DNA of 64,000 nucleotides from positions 8,494,001 to 8,558,000 of the forward strand of contig OY783214.1 of assembly GCA_963678705.1 (NCBI GenBank), in the 5' to 3' direction. The notes below the pieces were generated by a model. It worked only from the letters and a program-made list of their open reading frames with translations. It searched no databases and was not told the origin of the DNA. Below are positions 24,881 to 39,981 of the stretch, in pieces. Each line of letters opens with the position of its first letter. Within the stretch, counting starts at the first letter, position 1. Source of the stretch: Panorpa germanica. Lineage: Eukaryota; Arthropoda; Insecta; Mecoptera; Panorpidae. Position numbers and translations under genes: made by a program.

Positions 24881-26541
24881 AAAGACCTATTTTAATTCTT
24901 GTTTATATTGTAGTCAGTTACTGTATCTATTTGAAAATGTAACTACTATGTATCTAAACGTAAATCGTTACACCACTAGTATTCAATAATATTATTTCCT
25001 CATACACTAGCGCTATAACGGTAGGTGTATATTATTTCAATCAAAATAATATACACCTACACAAAACACTTTTCATTAAAATTTAAACTAATATCAAGTT
25101 TGACTAAATATTACGATTCACGAACAGGCATGTTATACACAACATTTTACACTTGTTGACTAATCAATTACATGTACACTGTACTATGTCACATGTGTTA
25201 TTAGTTTGGTACAACATTTTCTATATAAACAGATTATCATCTACTCTATGTACATATATAAACAGTGGTGTAGTCGAGTCTAAATAAATTTACCTGTTGA
25301 CTTCATTAGAGCTTGATATGTGGTATAGTCATTACCGTGTTGAAATTCTTATGAGAATGATTGATGGATTAATTTGGAGAGCTAAACTTATCTGATATAA
25401 CTTAAATAATTGCAAAATTAAACAAAAATAAAATGATTAAAATGGCATGAGTAATATTAGTAACTGGTAATCCTTTCTCCACTTTTTTTCAATTAGGTTT
25501 AGTTCAGCTAAACTGTAAAACAAATACGACAAGATCATGACATTTTTGTTTTCAATCAGATATTACTAATCGTATAAGTAATAAAATAACTGATATGTAA
25601 ATAAAAGTACCGATGTACCAATCGCTCGGTTGCTTAGAAAGTCCGCTTCAATGTAAAGGTACAAATGTAAAGGTAAGATTATTGTAAGAGACAGTATTTA
25701 TCAATGCATGTATAATTCGCTGTACACTTAATACGAAACACACATACGCTTTGAAATTACATCGGATCGTATAAATGCTCGTGCTACGGAAATCTGAACA
25801 GTAATAAAAAATGAAAAACTGATCCGATCAAGTTAAGCACAAACTACACGTTAACACATAACATATATTACCTTAAATGTAAGTAACATTTTACTGAATC
25901 GAAACACAGTAATACTTTGCTAAAAAAAAATTATTTTATGATACTACAGATACTTTAAAGTTATGCACTTTTTCAAATATTGTTCTTAAAAATTCATTAA
26001 TCCAGTAATTCAGTAAAATTCATTTTATGATTCTAACAACAACTAGAATTTGAGACGTTGCTAAACAAAATATATTTTTACAGAAAATTCATATTAAATT
26101 TCTATGTACAAATTGTATAATTACCATAGTATACAATTTAATATTCAAGACTCCATCCCTGCTTGCATGTATGTATATTGTGTAAATGTAAACCCAATAT
26201 ATGTGTTTCTATAATATAGTACCTAATATACATGTGTATAGAGGTTATATTGAAATAACTAAAGCATGTTATAGTCACATTATTAATGAAAAACATTTGT
26301 TATTAATATACTCTAAATATAATATTAATAGACATTTAATTTTACGAGAATTTTCAATTAAAATTTTCACACCTGACACATAATAAATAATAACATAATT
26401 ATAGGAAAAAATGTAATTTGATATGAATAGAATATAGCGTTTATTTTAAATTAATTAATATCAATATTTATCTTTTATTCAATAAGTTTAATAATTATTG
26501 TTCTAAAGCTACACTCAGCTTATATTATATGTATATGTAGT
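24881..26541. other. AT-rich non-coding stretch containing one perfect hairpin
   Basis: Apart from the palindrome at 25021-25060, no gene or repeat was recognised. Confidence 0.55.
25021..25060. repeat. Perfect 17-bp inverted repeat (hairpin)
   Basis: GTAGGTGTATATTATTT at 25021-25037 is exactly mirrored at 25044-25060, leaving a six-base loop (CAATCA). No T-run or gene is adjacent, so a bacterial-type terminator reading makes no sense here. Confidence 0.85.
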
Positions 26542-26761
26542 TTAAATATCTCGCTCGTTTGACGAATTATGTGCGTGTTTCTGTTGGCATTTAGGCGAGC
26601 AAGTGGTTTCACACATCCTTTGTCTTCCGGTACAAAATGGTCGAAATAAACATACAAATGCATTTCCAACAGCTTTACTAATAAAGACACATGGCTCTCT
26701 GTATACCACAGACCATGGCTCTTGTTCAAATTCGAATCTTTTGTACCATAAAGTTGTTTAA
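26542..26761 (-). other. Candidate minus-strand exon (unconfirmed)
   Basis: A good acceptor (TTCTTCCTATATTTATATTTTCAG on the minus strand, ending at 26762) precedes a segment clearly GC-richer than its surroundings. Two frames stay open. One, from the acceptor, reads KQLYGTKDSNLNKSH and onward for about 75 codons. The other has a stop just inside the acceptor, then runs from WYKRFEFEQEP through a cysteine cluster (FRPFC, RMCETTCSPKC) to a stop at 26542. The two cannot both be coding, and I recognise neither as a known family. No matching donor or neighbouring exon was found. It may be a chance open segment or a transposon piece. Confidence 0.25.
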
Positions 26762-27889
26762 CTGAAAATATAAATATAGGAAGAAATACATTCACTAGTT
26801 TTATTACAAATTACCCAGAATCCAAGAAACATAATTCATAAGCAGACTCTACTGTAGAATCTCTATAGGTGTACGAGTATATTACAAAAATATTGTATGT
26901 GTAAATATGTTGTATATATACAGCATATACCAAATAATCTCAATATATAGGATAGTTTTTTTTAATATTTTTATTTTATATGAATTTACTTTCCATGTTT
27001 CCTTGTAAATTACAATACTATTGTTTGTGTTATCATTATCTATACTTTATATTTACTATTTAAAATTAGTACTGCATAATGCCAACATGTGACGTGTCAT
27101 TGCTCCTGCGCAAGACAATTACCATGCATTTCGGATGCTAAGACAAAACTATTTCATCACTAGGTGTTTTAATACAGTTTCGATGTAATCACAGTTTACT
27201 CTTCACATATTCATCATCGATTACTTCTACAATCTAGCCTTTTGATAGCCACAGATGCCTGAACGCTGTCAGCCTTGCTATCACGCCATTTTAAATCCAT
27301 TCCTATATTTTTTATCTATACGTGTACATCGTTAAATAAATATGACTTTTATTAAAAAAGTCCTACAAGTGGTACCGCAGCCTATCATTGCAAAAAACTT
27401 TTTAATTTTAATTTTAGATTAATTTTGTCCGATTCCTCAACATGTAAGTCAAGGAATCTCTCTTTTAAGCTATGGTTTTAAAAAGAAACTTAACCTAAAT
27501 TTTATGTAAATTCCAACGCATCAGCGATCAAGAAATGGTAAGATTTGTTTCGCTTATATCTCTTAAACCATACACTATAATTCAATTCATAATATAAAAT
27601 TTATTAGATAAATGTTTTTTGTACTTATCTAAACGGTAAGCTGTGGAAATATTATTGCAGGAAGTATAACATTCTTTTCTTACTTTTTTTTAACGTTTTC
27701 GGATTGTATTTGAACAAAAAGGTTTATTCAAATCTCATTCACGATGCTATAGCATCATTTTCTACTAATTTAGATACTGACATAAACCCCCTATCCAACA
27801 AAACTTAAATCATTGCATTATTATTTATAATTTTCGAGATATCAGCGCAATAAAAAGTGAATTATATTTTTTTAATACAGAGTATAGAC
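26762..27889. other. AT-rich non-coding stretch
   Basis: No gene or repeat was recognised. Confidence 0.55.
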
Positions 27890-28245
27890 AATCGAAGCTT
27901 TTGAGAATCACTGGCTCCCACAAAGATGTATATGGTATACACAACTCTGGTGATATTTGTACATACTGAAGGTCTCGGCGGGTCGTTTTGTCCGGCGCTA
28001 ATAAGGTCGCGGCACCTTGGGGCTATGTACCCCCCTCCCTTACTACCACCTACTTCTATGGGTTTTCTTCATACAACAACACTGTCTCCTTACTCGAACC
28101 GTTGCCCCGTGGACCATACTCGTGGTGATAAATGTGCTGTCTTGTTATTTTGCCAGACTGCAAGCGGAGCGTCCCAAAAGGCTGTGCTTGGTTATGGCGC
28201 TATACCAGAGGATCTCGAGGAAAAAGATGTTTTCAAATAGTATCA
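27890..28245. other. GC-richer island of unknown origin
   Basis: About 350 bases near even base composition stand out from the AT-rich background. On the plus strand an acceptor-like TTTTTTTAATACAG ends just before (about 27881). A frame of 104 codons (27926-28240) ends YGAIPEDLEEKDVFK, and an overlapping frame of 83 codons is also open. I recognise no domain in either, nor in the minus-strand frames. It could be an exon, an old transposon piece or foreign DNA; the sequence does not decide. Confidence 0.3.
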
Positions 28246-30724
<2,479 letters not shown>

Positions 30725-31010
30725 ATCGGACAAAAGAAACAGAGTGATGACAGAAGGGAAGAAGTATAGTGAAAATATAAAAGAGGGTTTGTCGAGAGGA
30801 GACAAAGAAGACAAGAGGTCAGGAAACGGTGAGAATGAAGGAGGACTAAGGAAAATGAAAGGAGAGGGTCAAGAGAAGAAGAAGCAGAAAGTACTTTTGG
30901 AAATAGGAAGAACTAGATTAGTTTAAGTTTAATTACAAGTTGAAATTCTATGAAATGTATTAAGGATATAGATAGAATAAAATAGTAAACTAAATAAACA
31001 TAAAATGCTC
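30725..31010 (+). mobile_element. LINE 3' fragment (R1/I-like family), copy e
   Basis: The short frame at 30744-30926 reads GKKYSENIKEGLSRGDKEDKR and continues to QEKKKQKVLLEI. This is homologous to the minus-strand frame in 59303-59512 (GRKYSEKIIEGLSRGDKERKR) and to the purine-rich tract beyond it. The following AT-rich tail (TTAGTTTAAGTTTAATTAC, TATGAAATGTATTAAG) also matches the 3' end of that copy. Only the extreme 3' end survives, typical of incomplete reverse transcription. Confidence 0.6.
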
Positions 31011-33599
31011 GAGATTTATAGCACAATTGCTACCTTACCACAAGTTCGTTATCTTCTACATGGTAGCTATCTACAAAATAATTAAAGTGTTACATTGCGT
31101 TACATTTTCTACCTGCGATACTTTGAGATATTCTCGAGACATGTTATATGTTAAGTCTCTAAAAATAACTATTCTTATTAGTTTTTGTGATATTTTCTTC
31201 AATTAGAGCGAACGCTGTTTTATGAACCGATGTCCCACATTGGGACATTTAGATTTGCGACAAATCTGTGATAAGACAACATTGCTAAAGTTGCTCTTTC
31301 TTGCACAATGTGTTTGTATGGTGTTCTCTCTATCTTTCAACGACAAAGATACAAATATCTTAAGACAGTTAATAGTTAAGTTAACTTATTATTGAAAAAT
31401 CGATTCTTACTTATATAAACAATATCTATGTACTCGTACTTCTAATTCAATCTAATTTAAGAGGAATCGGCTTAGGCATTTACATTATAGTTTTACACCG
31501 GGCATTATGTAATTATTTATTTCACATATCATGATAATAGAGTTGCACATGTGGCCCGTACTTGTTTTTATGTTAATGTACATATTACATTTAATTAAAT
31601 GGATTTAAAAAGTGTTTGTGAACACCATTTTAATGTAATTAAAATATAGTATGTCAATTATATACATGTACAATGTCTGTACATTATATAGCATTTAAAA
31701 AGCTAATTTATTTGTAATCACGCTGTGTCGTGCGCACAATCAGCGCAGATTTAATTAAACACAATTCGTGATCTATTTCATAGCATAAATTACTGCGAAA
31801 TGTGTGAAACAAATAAAACACGCCGATTGGTCGACGCTGTTGAGAGGCTGAGAGGCTTAGAGGCTCGGAGGAATCAGGATGGCAGAGGGAAGGGTCCCTT
31901 GTTTGTCAGGATTAGGTTCATCGGGAACAGTTTCTGTTTCCTGTTCCTAAATTCTGAATATGGATATGTAAATTTCTATATATATTTATTTGATATTTAG
32001 ATAAGTTAAATTAACGTAATCTAGAGAAAATATGTGTTTACTAATTTGTAATAACGAAAATTGGATTATAATCCTCAACACATCCAACTAAAACTAAAAT
32101 TTGAATGTTAATTTATTATATAAACTTTACTGATCTTAGTTATTTGTCAAAACACTGCTAATAATAAAGTTAAGTAAAGTAAACTATCATTTGCAGGTGG
32201 AAAATTATCTTGCAGTGTAGTACAAAGCTTGATAGCTAGCTACAAACTAATTTCAAGGTTTGTTTTTACAATAGATTATTTTAGGGAATAGAGTGAAAGG
32301 AGCGCCAAATAATCATCTCGTATCTACAATAACAAACCGGATGGGGTTTACTTAGACTTTTATCTAATTCTAGATTGATAGCTTAATAGTTAAAAATATA
32401 AAAGGCTAGATTATCATAAATAATAACGTAATCGTATAAGTCTTTAGGAAAATTTAAGAAAATAAAAGAAGGTTTTAAAAAATATACACCGTGCTATTAA
32501 ATTTACTATTATTATTTTTAAACCGCAGTAAACCTAGTTTACTTTAGACCAAATAGGTACTTTATGTTTTAGATTGAAAAACAGGTAGACGACGGAAGTA
32601 ATCCTCTAAAACGTGGACGTTATTTTACGTTTAAAGAACAAAAGAAATATAGAGCTTTCAGTTTGAACTGGCTATTAACTTGGAGTCGTAACATTTTTCA
32701 GAATATTTTAGAACAGTAAGTTGTTATCCCTAAATATACACACACATACATATATATAAGACAGTAATTTCAATTTTATTAGAAATTATAAATCTTTAAT
32801 CAAACGTATGTGTTGCTCTAAAATCAAAGACTTTTATTTTAGTAATTTACATACACATTATAATAATTACACTGTTTAACTTAAATCATACTATCTTACC
32901 CCAAATCAAAGAAACGACATTTAATGTTTTTTTATTTAAATTGTCAATTCCTTTTTATATAATAATAAGTTCTGTCAACTCCAAATATCAACTATCAACT
33001 CTCATCAAATATATATATATAGTAACATTAAGCCAACCCTATTGGAATTAAGACACTTCTTTAAGTTGTTCCTCATAATAGTTATCTTGATTCAATAAGA
33101 GGGCAGTTAATTCAATTAAATAAGGTTTATCTGAGGTTTTACGTCCGAGCAATACAGATCGAATAGTAAATAGTTACGACAACGTAAAATATGCTTATTT
33201 ACCGTTGAAGTAATTTAATTCCGCCCTGACATAGGATGTCGAAGGGATGGAGATAGAGAAGGGAGGAGGGGGTTACGAGGTCAGAAGAAATACAAGAATT
33301 GGAAACAAAATAGGTCACGCTCAGATTTAATTATTGCGCGTGCCTCTAGGTACAAGAAAGTTACAGATTTAAGGAATATACACTATTTGATAGTTTGAAA
33401 ATGAAGTGTCTGTACCCAACAAAATTTAAATTAGGATAATCTAAATCATTGTAATTCACGAGATTATGAGCGCGTTAAATTTCACAAAATTTTGATCTTA
33501 AGTTATTTTTTTAATACATAAAGGAAAACATTTTATTTAATCGTTGAACCAGTCTACATCTTGCTAAAGCCAGTACTAAACAAATGTTTGCCTACAACG
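31011..33599. other. AT-rich non-coding stretch
   Basis: A GC-richer patch at about 31795-31950 holds an arginine-rich 66-codon frame (31800-32000) with repeated GAGGCT words and no known motif. A G-rich run lies at 33238-33290. A small TGTCCCA-CAT-TGGGACA hairpin lies near 31232. No gene is supported. Confidence 0.5.
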
Positions 33600-33835
33600 T
33601 GTTAGTAAAATGTTGGAAGATTGACATGACAAGTTTTCTACTACACGGTGAAACGAATGTTTGATCCGAATGATATATTTATTTTATTAATTTGTTGATA
33701 TTATTGACACTGACACTGCTTAACAAAAACTTTCAAGTATAAAAGTTGGACGATTCATGATGGATGCATGATATGTGACCAGCACAGACCACACGATGCG
33801 TCCAACGTTGGAAGATGTCCGTCGCATCGCTTGGT
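33600..33835 (-). repeat. Dispersed repeat family R5, copy a
   Basis: On the minus strand it matches 61978-62216 closely: CGAATCGTCCAAC, ACTTGAAAGTTTTTGTTAA, CAGTGTCAGTGTCAATAAT, ATCAACAAATTAATAAAAT, ATCATTCGGATCAAACATTC, GTGTAGTAG and TGTCAATCTTCCAA. TTGGAAG motifs occur near both ends. The 76-codon minus-strand frame at 33733-33963 overlaps this repeat and is not a gene. Confidence 0.7.
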
Positions 33836-35059
33836 ACCGGCTTAAGCAGTTTATATGGATTAATACTTATTTCCGTGAATATACATTTGACTAATGAATA
33901 AAATAAATTATTTTCTCTCACTGTTCGAAGGACCTTTGCACTCATTACGTTGGTATTCATCATTGAACGGAGCAGACTGAATACTTTTTATAAGGGTACA
34001 CAGTCTCTTTGCTCACAAGAAAAAAAATCAGCGTCGTCTCACCAAAAATATCTATCATAGTTATATTGCTATCAAAGATTTTAAATTGAATTTTTTTTTG
34101 TAATTTATTTTCATTAAAATCATCATGTAATATCTTCTTTATTAGTTTTTATCTCGTAATTAAATTTGCTGGAAATTAATAAAACATATTTAATCGACAA
34201 TGTTTGATGTTTCCATTTTCCTTTGTTATTTCTTTACATATTATAAAAGTGCTTTGTAATATTAAAGTTATTCTCACAGATACTTTAAAATTATATTTTG
34301 TTTTGTTTTCGGTTTGAATGGTTATTTATAATAACATACAGCCTTTATATTATTAAAAAAGAATTAAAAAATAATGAAATGTTGCCTGCATGAATTTGAG
34401 TACATGCCTGGAAAGAATATGACACCCAAAATTTTTGAAGTCATCTATACAAAAATATGTATAAATAGTTGAATAATTATAACTGCGTAACGGATATAAT
34501 CACATCATCATGAATCGATCCTTGTCATCAGCAATACGTAACGATTGTATTTTCAGCTTATTTACGTTCCGAATCTGGGTCACGTGACATCACCAGGATT
34601 AACTAAGTTTAAAATAAATCTTATTTATCTAAAACTTTATTTTCGTTACGTTTTACCATTTACGTTAATCAAATAACTACATCAAACACAAAGTATTTTA
34701 TTCACAATGTCAACTAAGCCAACTGCTCTACCTCTAATCGTAACTGTAAAATTGCGACTAGTCCTCTGTCAAGCAATGTTTTTCAGTTTAATGGACACTG
34801 AATGTGGGACCTGGTTGGACAGGCATGACCTCGTTGGACGTTGGACTAGCCTGGTCTGACCAATCGCCCCTACCGAGTTTTGTCATTAACTGACATCTAC
34901 AGACCCCTAATTCTATCGTCTGATGCAATGACGACAGAATACCAAACCCCATCCTCTGCCCCTGACCAGTGTAGCTGCACTAGTTGTCCTCGAAGTTCAC
35001 GAAAAACATTACGCGTTCAAAAATTACACAAATATAATCTGCTCCTTTAAATAACAGGA
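33836..35059. other. AT-rich non-coding stretch
   Basis: A part at 34790-34980 is slightly GC-richer, with GTTGGAC words and no frame of note. No gene was recognised. Confidence 0.55.
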
Positions 35060-35619
35060 ACAAGTTATGTATGAACAAATATGAGAGATATCCCGAATTG
35101 CGATGATAGCCCGAAAAAGAGAAAGGAGTATTATAAAAGGAATGGAATGTCGACAGAGGAGGCAGAGAGAAGAAGAGAAGAAGGCACAAGTGTGGAAGAG
35201 GAGCTAAGGAGAAGAGACAGGAAAGAATGGAAAACATTGAGAATAGCAATTATAACAAAAGATATAAAAGGATTTAAAAGAGAGAGATACCGCAATACTT
35301 AAGAGAAAAAGACACAAAAAACATGAGAAAGATTGCTAGATTTAGATTAGGAAACGAGGAGAAAGGAAACAGATACTGGGCAAATAGCGAGAAAAGAATG
35401 TGCAGAGTGTGTGGAAAGAAGATAGAAAGCAGTAGCAGTTTTGTTTTTATTTTTATAAGGATAACTTTTTCGTTTGGAAGGAGTGAGAATGCTTAGATTT
35501 AATAAGGATCAAAATTGAATTAAGCACAATGACATATGTAAATAAATGAGTTAAGGCACAAGAATGTAGTGCCAAATGGCAAATATATTAAAATAACAAT
35601 AATATTAATAATAATAATG
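35060..35619 (+). mobile_element. LINE 3' fragment with zinc-knuckle C-terminus, copy a
   Basis: From 35323 one frame reads MRKIARFRLGNEEKGNRYW and then RMCRVCG. This matches the end of R1/I-like LINE polymerase proteins, where a CCHC zinc knuckle follows an RFRLGNE..YW motif. Just upstream, in a different frame, 35081-35302 reads as a charged K/E/R-rich piece of the same protein, so at least one frameshift separates them. Compared with copy b (55055-55530), about 180 bases after the first two cysteines are missing. The shared 3' region (TTTGGAAGGAGTGAGAATG to an AATAATAATAAT-like tail) is retained. The AT-rich repeated tail marks the retrotransposition end. Confidence 0.75.
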
Positions 35620-36670
35620 AAAGATATCTTTGCAACTTTTGCGAATATTGTCCTTAGTTTAAGAACCGGTGTATAACTTTTTAGAATTTTATCCATTTTT
35701 AAAAGTTTACAAGTGTGGGAGAAATTATAAGTTTCATTACGACACAACTAGTCTAATATTTGACTTCCAAAAAAGGAAAAGAAACAAAACCAATTTTTTT
35801 TTCAAATTTGAGACGTTCATGTGTAACATATTGAATGGGGAGTAAAACTTCATTATTCATACACAAATTATTAAGCTGTTGTTTTATTAGTTATTTCGTA
35901 ATGAAAAAAGGTTCTCCATCCCACGGCCCTTGTCTGTTCAACTCGTGCCAGTCACAGCTTACGCAGAATTGTAGATAATTGTGTTAGAAGATGTCGGCAG
36001 TAAAGCTAATTACTATTTTGCTAAAGCACATACAAAATCCTGATGCTATATGTACAAGTATATAGACTACAGTATACATATATACACACACATACGTTTA
36101 TTATTTACCCTATGTGTTTCATATAGCAATGTATAAACGAGAGAATATATGCGTTAAATATATCCAAATTTACATACGAGGCAAATACGTATAAATAATT
36201 AATTTTATCTAATTATTTCATTTATGTAGTGCTTTTACTAATTTAATCGTTGTACTCAAATAAATTTCTATTTGAAAGAACTTTAAATAACAAATTTAAA
36301 ATTTATATTCACTTTGACAAATGTTTCCGACTTGAAATTGCTGATTAACTTAACGGGATTTCGATTTTAATTAATGTTTTTAATGTCGTGTATTTAATTC
36401 TTTGTTCAAACTAAAAGAAAGCATTTCATTTGCCACATATTTATTGATCGTATACAATATGTCAGTTGCTCTAGACAAACTATCATTTCTTTTAAAAGAA
36501 TTTCAAGCAATCGAACTATGATCATATTTGCAATGACGGGCCAATAACAGCTTCAGCTATTTCCAATCATAAAACTACAGATGGATGAAGATTATTCCGC
36601 ATGAACATTCTTATACTCGTCAAACTCTATATTTTATATTTCTTTGTATTCTATACATTTATGAAATACT
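35620..36670. other. AT-rich non-coding stretch
   Basis: No gene or repeat was recognised. Confidence 0.6.
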
Positions 36671-37645
36671 CAGTGCCGTCCTTTCTATAGAGGTGCAAGG
36701 GGCATGTGGCCAAGTTACACGAAAAAGAAAATACTAAGGTTTATGAGGGTTAGACTAAGATTAAGATATAACGTTTGGATTTATTTGGTTAATGATAATT
36801 GTTTAGGATAAGCGTTTATATGTGGTTAATTTAAAATGAATTTCCTGAAAATAGTAATCACAATTTGTTTGTTTAAAGTTAACCAATAAAGTCAAAAAAA
36901 TAATATATTTACTTTCTAAAAGGGCCCCAAACTCTTTGTGTTCAAAGGTCAATATACTCGTAAGAAAGGAAACAATTATTTTTGTGGCATTTTACGTTTT
37001 TTATAACATACATATCATAATAAAATACCTCTAACATAAACACATGTGTAGGTGTATATTTATACATAAAGAGACATTTTGTCTGTTAAATATCCAAATA
37101 AACTATTTAAAGGCCGATTTGTTCCTTCATGTCGCTAACAGCACCCAAGAACACCACAAATCCATTATCTTTGTATCTCCGTTTTCGCGTTAAAGAAGTT
37201 TCCAACTAGGAGAATAATGTATTCATTCGGAGCTGAAGCGAACACTAAAGCAAATTAGTTTTAGGTGGGGGTAGTATTATCTTTGAAGAAGAATATATAA
37301 AATATTTCCTCTGGCGTATATATCAATTTTTATTAAAAAAAATTATAATATTATGTTACGTACTGATCGATTTATTTTTATTTTCTTTACGTAGGTGAAG
37401 TTGAATAGAGGGGTGTATTGAGAAAAAAGTTTATGTTTAAATATCAACGTTGCACATGCATAATCAGTGACAGATTTATCTTTTTATATGTCTAGCACAG
37501 CGCTAAAAAAATCAATTGTATCTATAGACACAATTACTCTTTTCTTCAAAATTAATTGTATTCAATTACAACAAAATTCAACGGTGTATTTGAAAGGTAG
37601 GCCTTTCGCAGATGAGCCACCTGTGCCACTATTAATCCGGCCCTG
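36671..37645 (-). mobile_element. Possible hAT-like element or terminus
   Basis: Read on the minus strand, 37645 begins CAGGGCCGGATTAATAGTGG, a typical hAT terminus, followed by CACAGGTGGCTCATCTGCG. At the other end, 36671 begins CAGTGCCGTCC with GGTGCAAGGGGCATGTGGCC, a degraded possible partner. The eight bases outside the two ends do not match, and no transposase frame lies between. The right terminus is more believable than the pairing. Confidence 0.3.
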
Positions 37646-38739
37646 TGCATAGTATGTATGTAACAAATACTCAAGACGTAAATAGTGCCTACCCTCTATT
37701 CTTCGTCAATCGATATACGAGTATTTTGTTTATTCAGGACCCAAGATGTCGTTTAATCTACACAAAATCTTATCTAAAGGATTCATAGTAGCGCAGGAAA
37801 AGGGTTGCTAATCTCAAATATCTGAATTTTTAAAAAATATTATCAAATATAGAGAAGGATAAAATGTAAGCATAAGTTACAACCCTCCGAATTCAATAAC
37901 ATCGCCCTAAACCCATTTTTTATGATGTTTTTACCATAATATACGCTGATACCATAGGCATATAAAAGCAGCAAGCACATTTGTTCGTACCTTGTATAAT
38001 GTACTGTACTCCTTCTTATGGTATTAAACGACGGGCTTGCTAACGTCTCTAAATCATTTTAATATTCTTATTTTAGAGTGCTTTTTTGTGCACTGTCTTA
38101 TTTTATTACTTTTATGAAGTTATATATTTTTATTTTGAATGTTTCTGTTCCTTTAATATGCAGTTTTTCATATTTTAGTTGTTTAAATTTGCGATAGACG
38201 CATAAAACATAATTAAACCCTTGAATTAGGCTATGAAACATATTTTAGAGATTTTGAAAACATTAACATCTCTAACTACTCTCATAGATAAAGTATATAA
38301 CATAATTATTTCAAATTACCCATTAAATGTGTAATATATGTAAAGATCCCGCGGTAAATCAGACAAAAACCCAACTTCGAGTACGAATATGTTTTTCTGT
38401 TTCCATATAAAATATATATATGCATATATTTCTTTTTTTTAAATGTTGGGATATGTTATTTTTGTAAAAAACTAAAGCGAGAGGCGATCTGCCCCAGATA
38501 GACCCTAAAAACTCCAATTAGTTATGACTAGACACAATTGATTTTATGTGGAATCTATTAAAGATAACGGTTTGTCTATATATAATTTATTTCGGGTAAA
38601 ATCTAAAAAAACGGTTTGACTAGATACTTGCGATTGGCACCCAGGCTTGAATTACTTGTAGTACTCCGCTGACCGAAAGATTATCTTTTAATGTTTTCTG
38701 ATCATTTTGTTAAACTACAAAATTTTAAAATATGTAGAC
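37646..38739. other. AT-rich non-coding stretch
   Basis: 38515-38560 shares ACTAGACACAATTGATTTT-like words with 52125-52145, hinting at another old dispersed repeat. No gene was recognised. Confidence 0.5.
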
Positions 38740-38742
38740 TAA

Positions 38743-39034
38743 TGCCGGTTTCACACCAGAGGGACAGTTTTGTTGTCAAAAAAACAAAACAAAATCTAGT
38801 TTTGTTTTATTTTAAAACAGTTCTGTTAACATTGAACAGTCAAGTTTTGTTTTTAGTCTTTTTAAAAATTATAAACATAATAAACAACAACTGAAAATGT
38901 TCACAAAAAATAAAACTGCGTTTTCAAACCAAGCAGACTAAAAAACGACAACAAACGTGTTTTTCTTTGTTTACTAAAACAGCAGCAAAACACAAAAATG
39001 TTTAAAAAACTGTCTCTTTGGTGTGAAAGCGGCA
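38743..39034 (+). mobile_element. TGCCGG-ended MITE, copy A
   Basis: Starts TGCCGGTTTCACACCAGAGG and ends CCTTTGGTGTGAAAGCGGCA in mirrored form (about 28 bp of inverted repeat). It is flanked by TAA at 38740-38742 and 39035-39037. The interior is an A/T-rich series of AAAACAGTTCTGTT-like near-palindromes with no coding capacity. The three-base TWA duplication suggests PIF/Harbinger ancestry. Related copies are at 46877-47228 (opposite strand) and 54018-54320. The 67-codon frame here is part of the element. Confidence 0.8.
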
Positions 39035-39169
39035 TAAGAAGGCTATACAAATTAACTCTCGTGTATATTGTTTGTTATAAAAGAATTCAATAAGTCGAAC
39101 AATTGAAAGTGCTATTGTGTAGTTTATTGTTTTATCAATGTTTAAACACTTTAATCATTACACATACAA

Positions 39170-39202
<33 letters not shown>

Positions 39203-39634
39203 TATATCAAAAACTTTTCAGTTTAAATGACTGACCTTTTCATACTTTTCTACAGATAACAAATTTAAAATTGCACTTTCAAAAACTTACTTCAAAAGTG
39301 TATTCCATCCAGTGAAGTGGAAATGCATGAGGTCTATATCGAAATTTAATTCAGGCGGCAATGAAATTCCTATAATATATATTTAAGAAATACAGTAATT
39401 TATAAACTTAATGAATTGTAAATAAACTTTTAAGTTTTATTACTAAACAGATTAACATTATGAAACTTTAAAAATAAGCTAAGTATATCTCTAACAAAAA
39501 TACATATTTAAATTTAGTTCGTCTGGAATCTCTGCGGCAACTTTAGCAACCAATACTTGACGTGCTTCTATCTCGAAAACTATAATTGATAATCTAATGA
39601 CAAAATTTTATTGGAAAGAAGACTTATATTCATA
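39035..39634. other. AT-rich non-coding stretch with a short (TA)n tract
   Basis: The (TA)n tract lies at about 39170-39208. No gene was recognised. Confidence 0.6.
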
Positions 39635-39981
39635 CTAGCTGTCCCGGCCACGCGTTGCTGTGACTAACGTTTTTGTCATATTACATTACATAGCGCCATC
39701 TATTGAATATTTACTCAATCTAGTCAACAGAATATTTACTCAATCTAGTCAACAGATGTCACCATCATCGTCGCCAGATGTCATCGTTTGGAGCTAACAG
39801 ATAATTAATAGACAAATAATTTGTAATAAGATAATAATTGAGATGTAAGCTATCCTATCTTTCAAGTTGGATCAAACTGCACACGGTGTACAAATTTGAT
39901 TAAAATCGGTTAAGTAGTTTAGGAGTCCATCGCGGACAAACACGGACAAACAACGTGACACGTAATTTATATATATTAAGA
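39635..39981 (-). mobile_element. Non-autonomous Helitron, copy 2 (minus strand)
   Basis: On the minus strand it begins TCTTAATATATATAAATTAC at 39981 and ends CTAG at 39638-39635, again between A and T. It matches copy 1 almost base for base over most of its length. Differences include a duplicated TGTTTGTCCG near the 5' end and a changed short block in the middle. The terminal GCAACGCGTGGCCGGGACAG is conserved. The high similarity implies recent activity. Confidence 0.9.
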
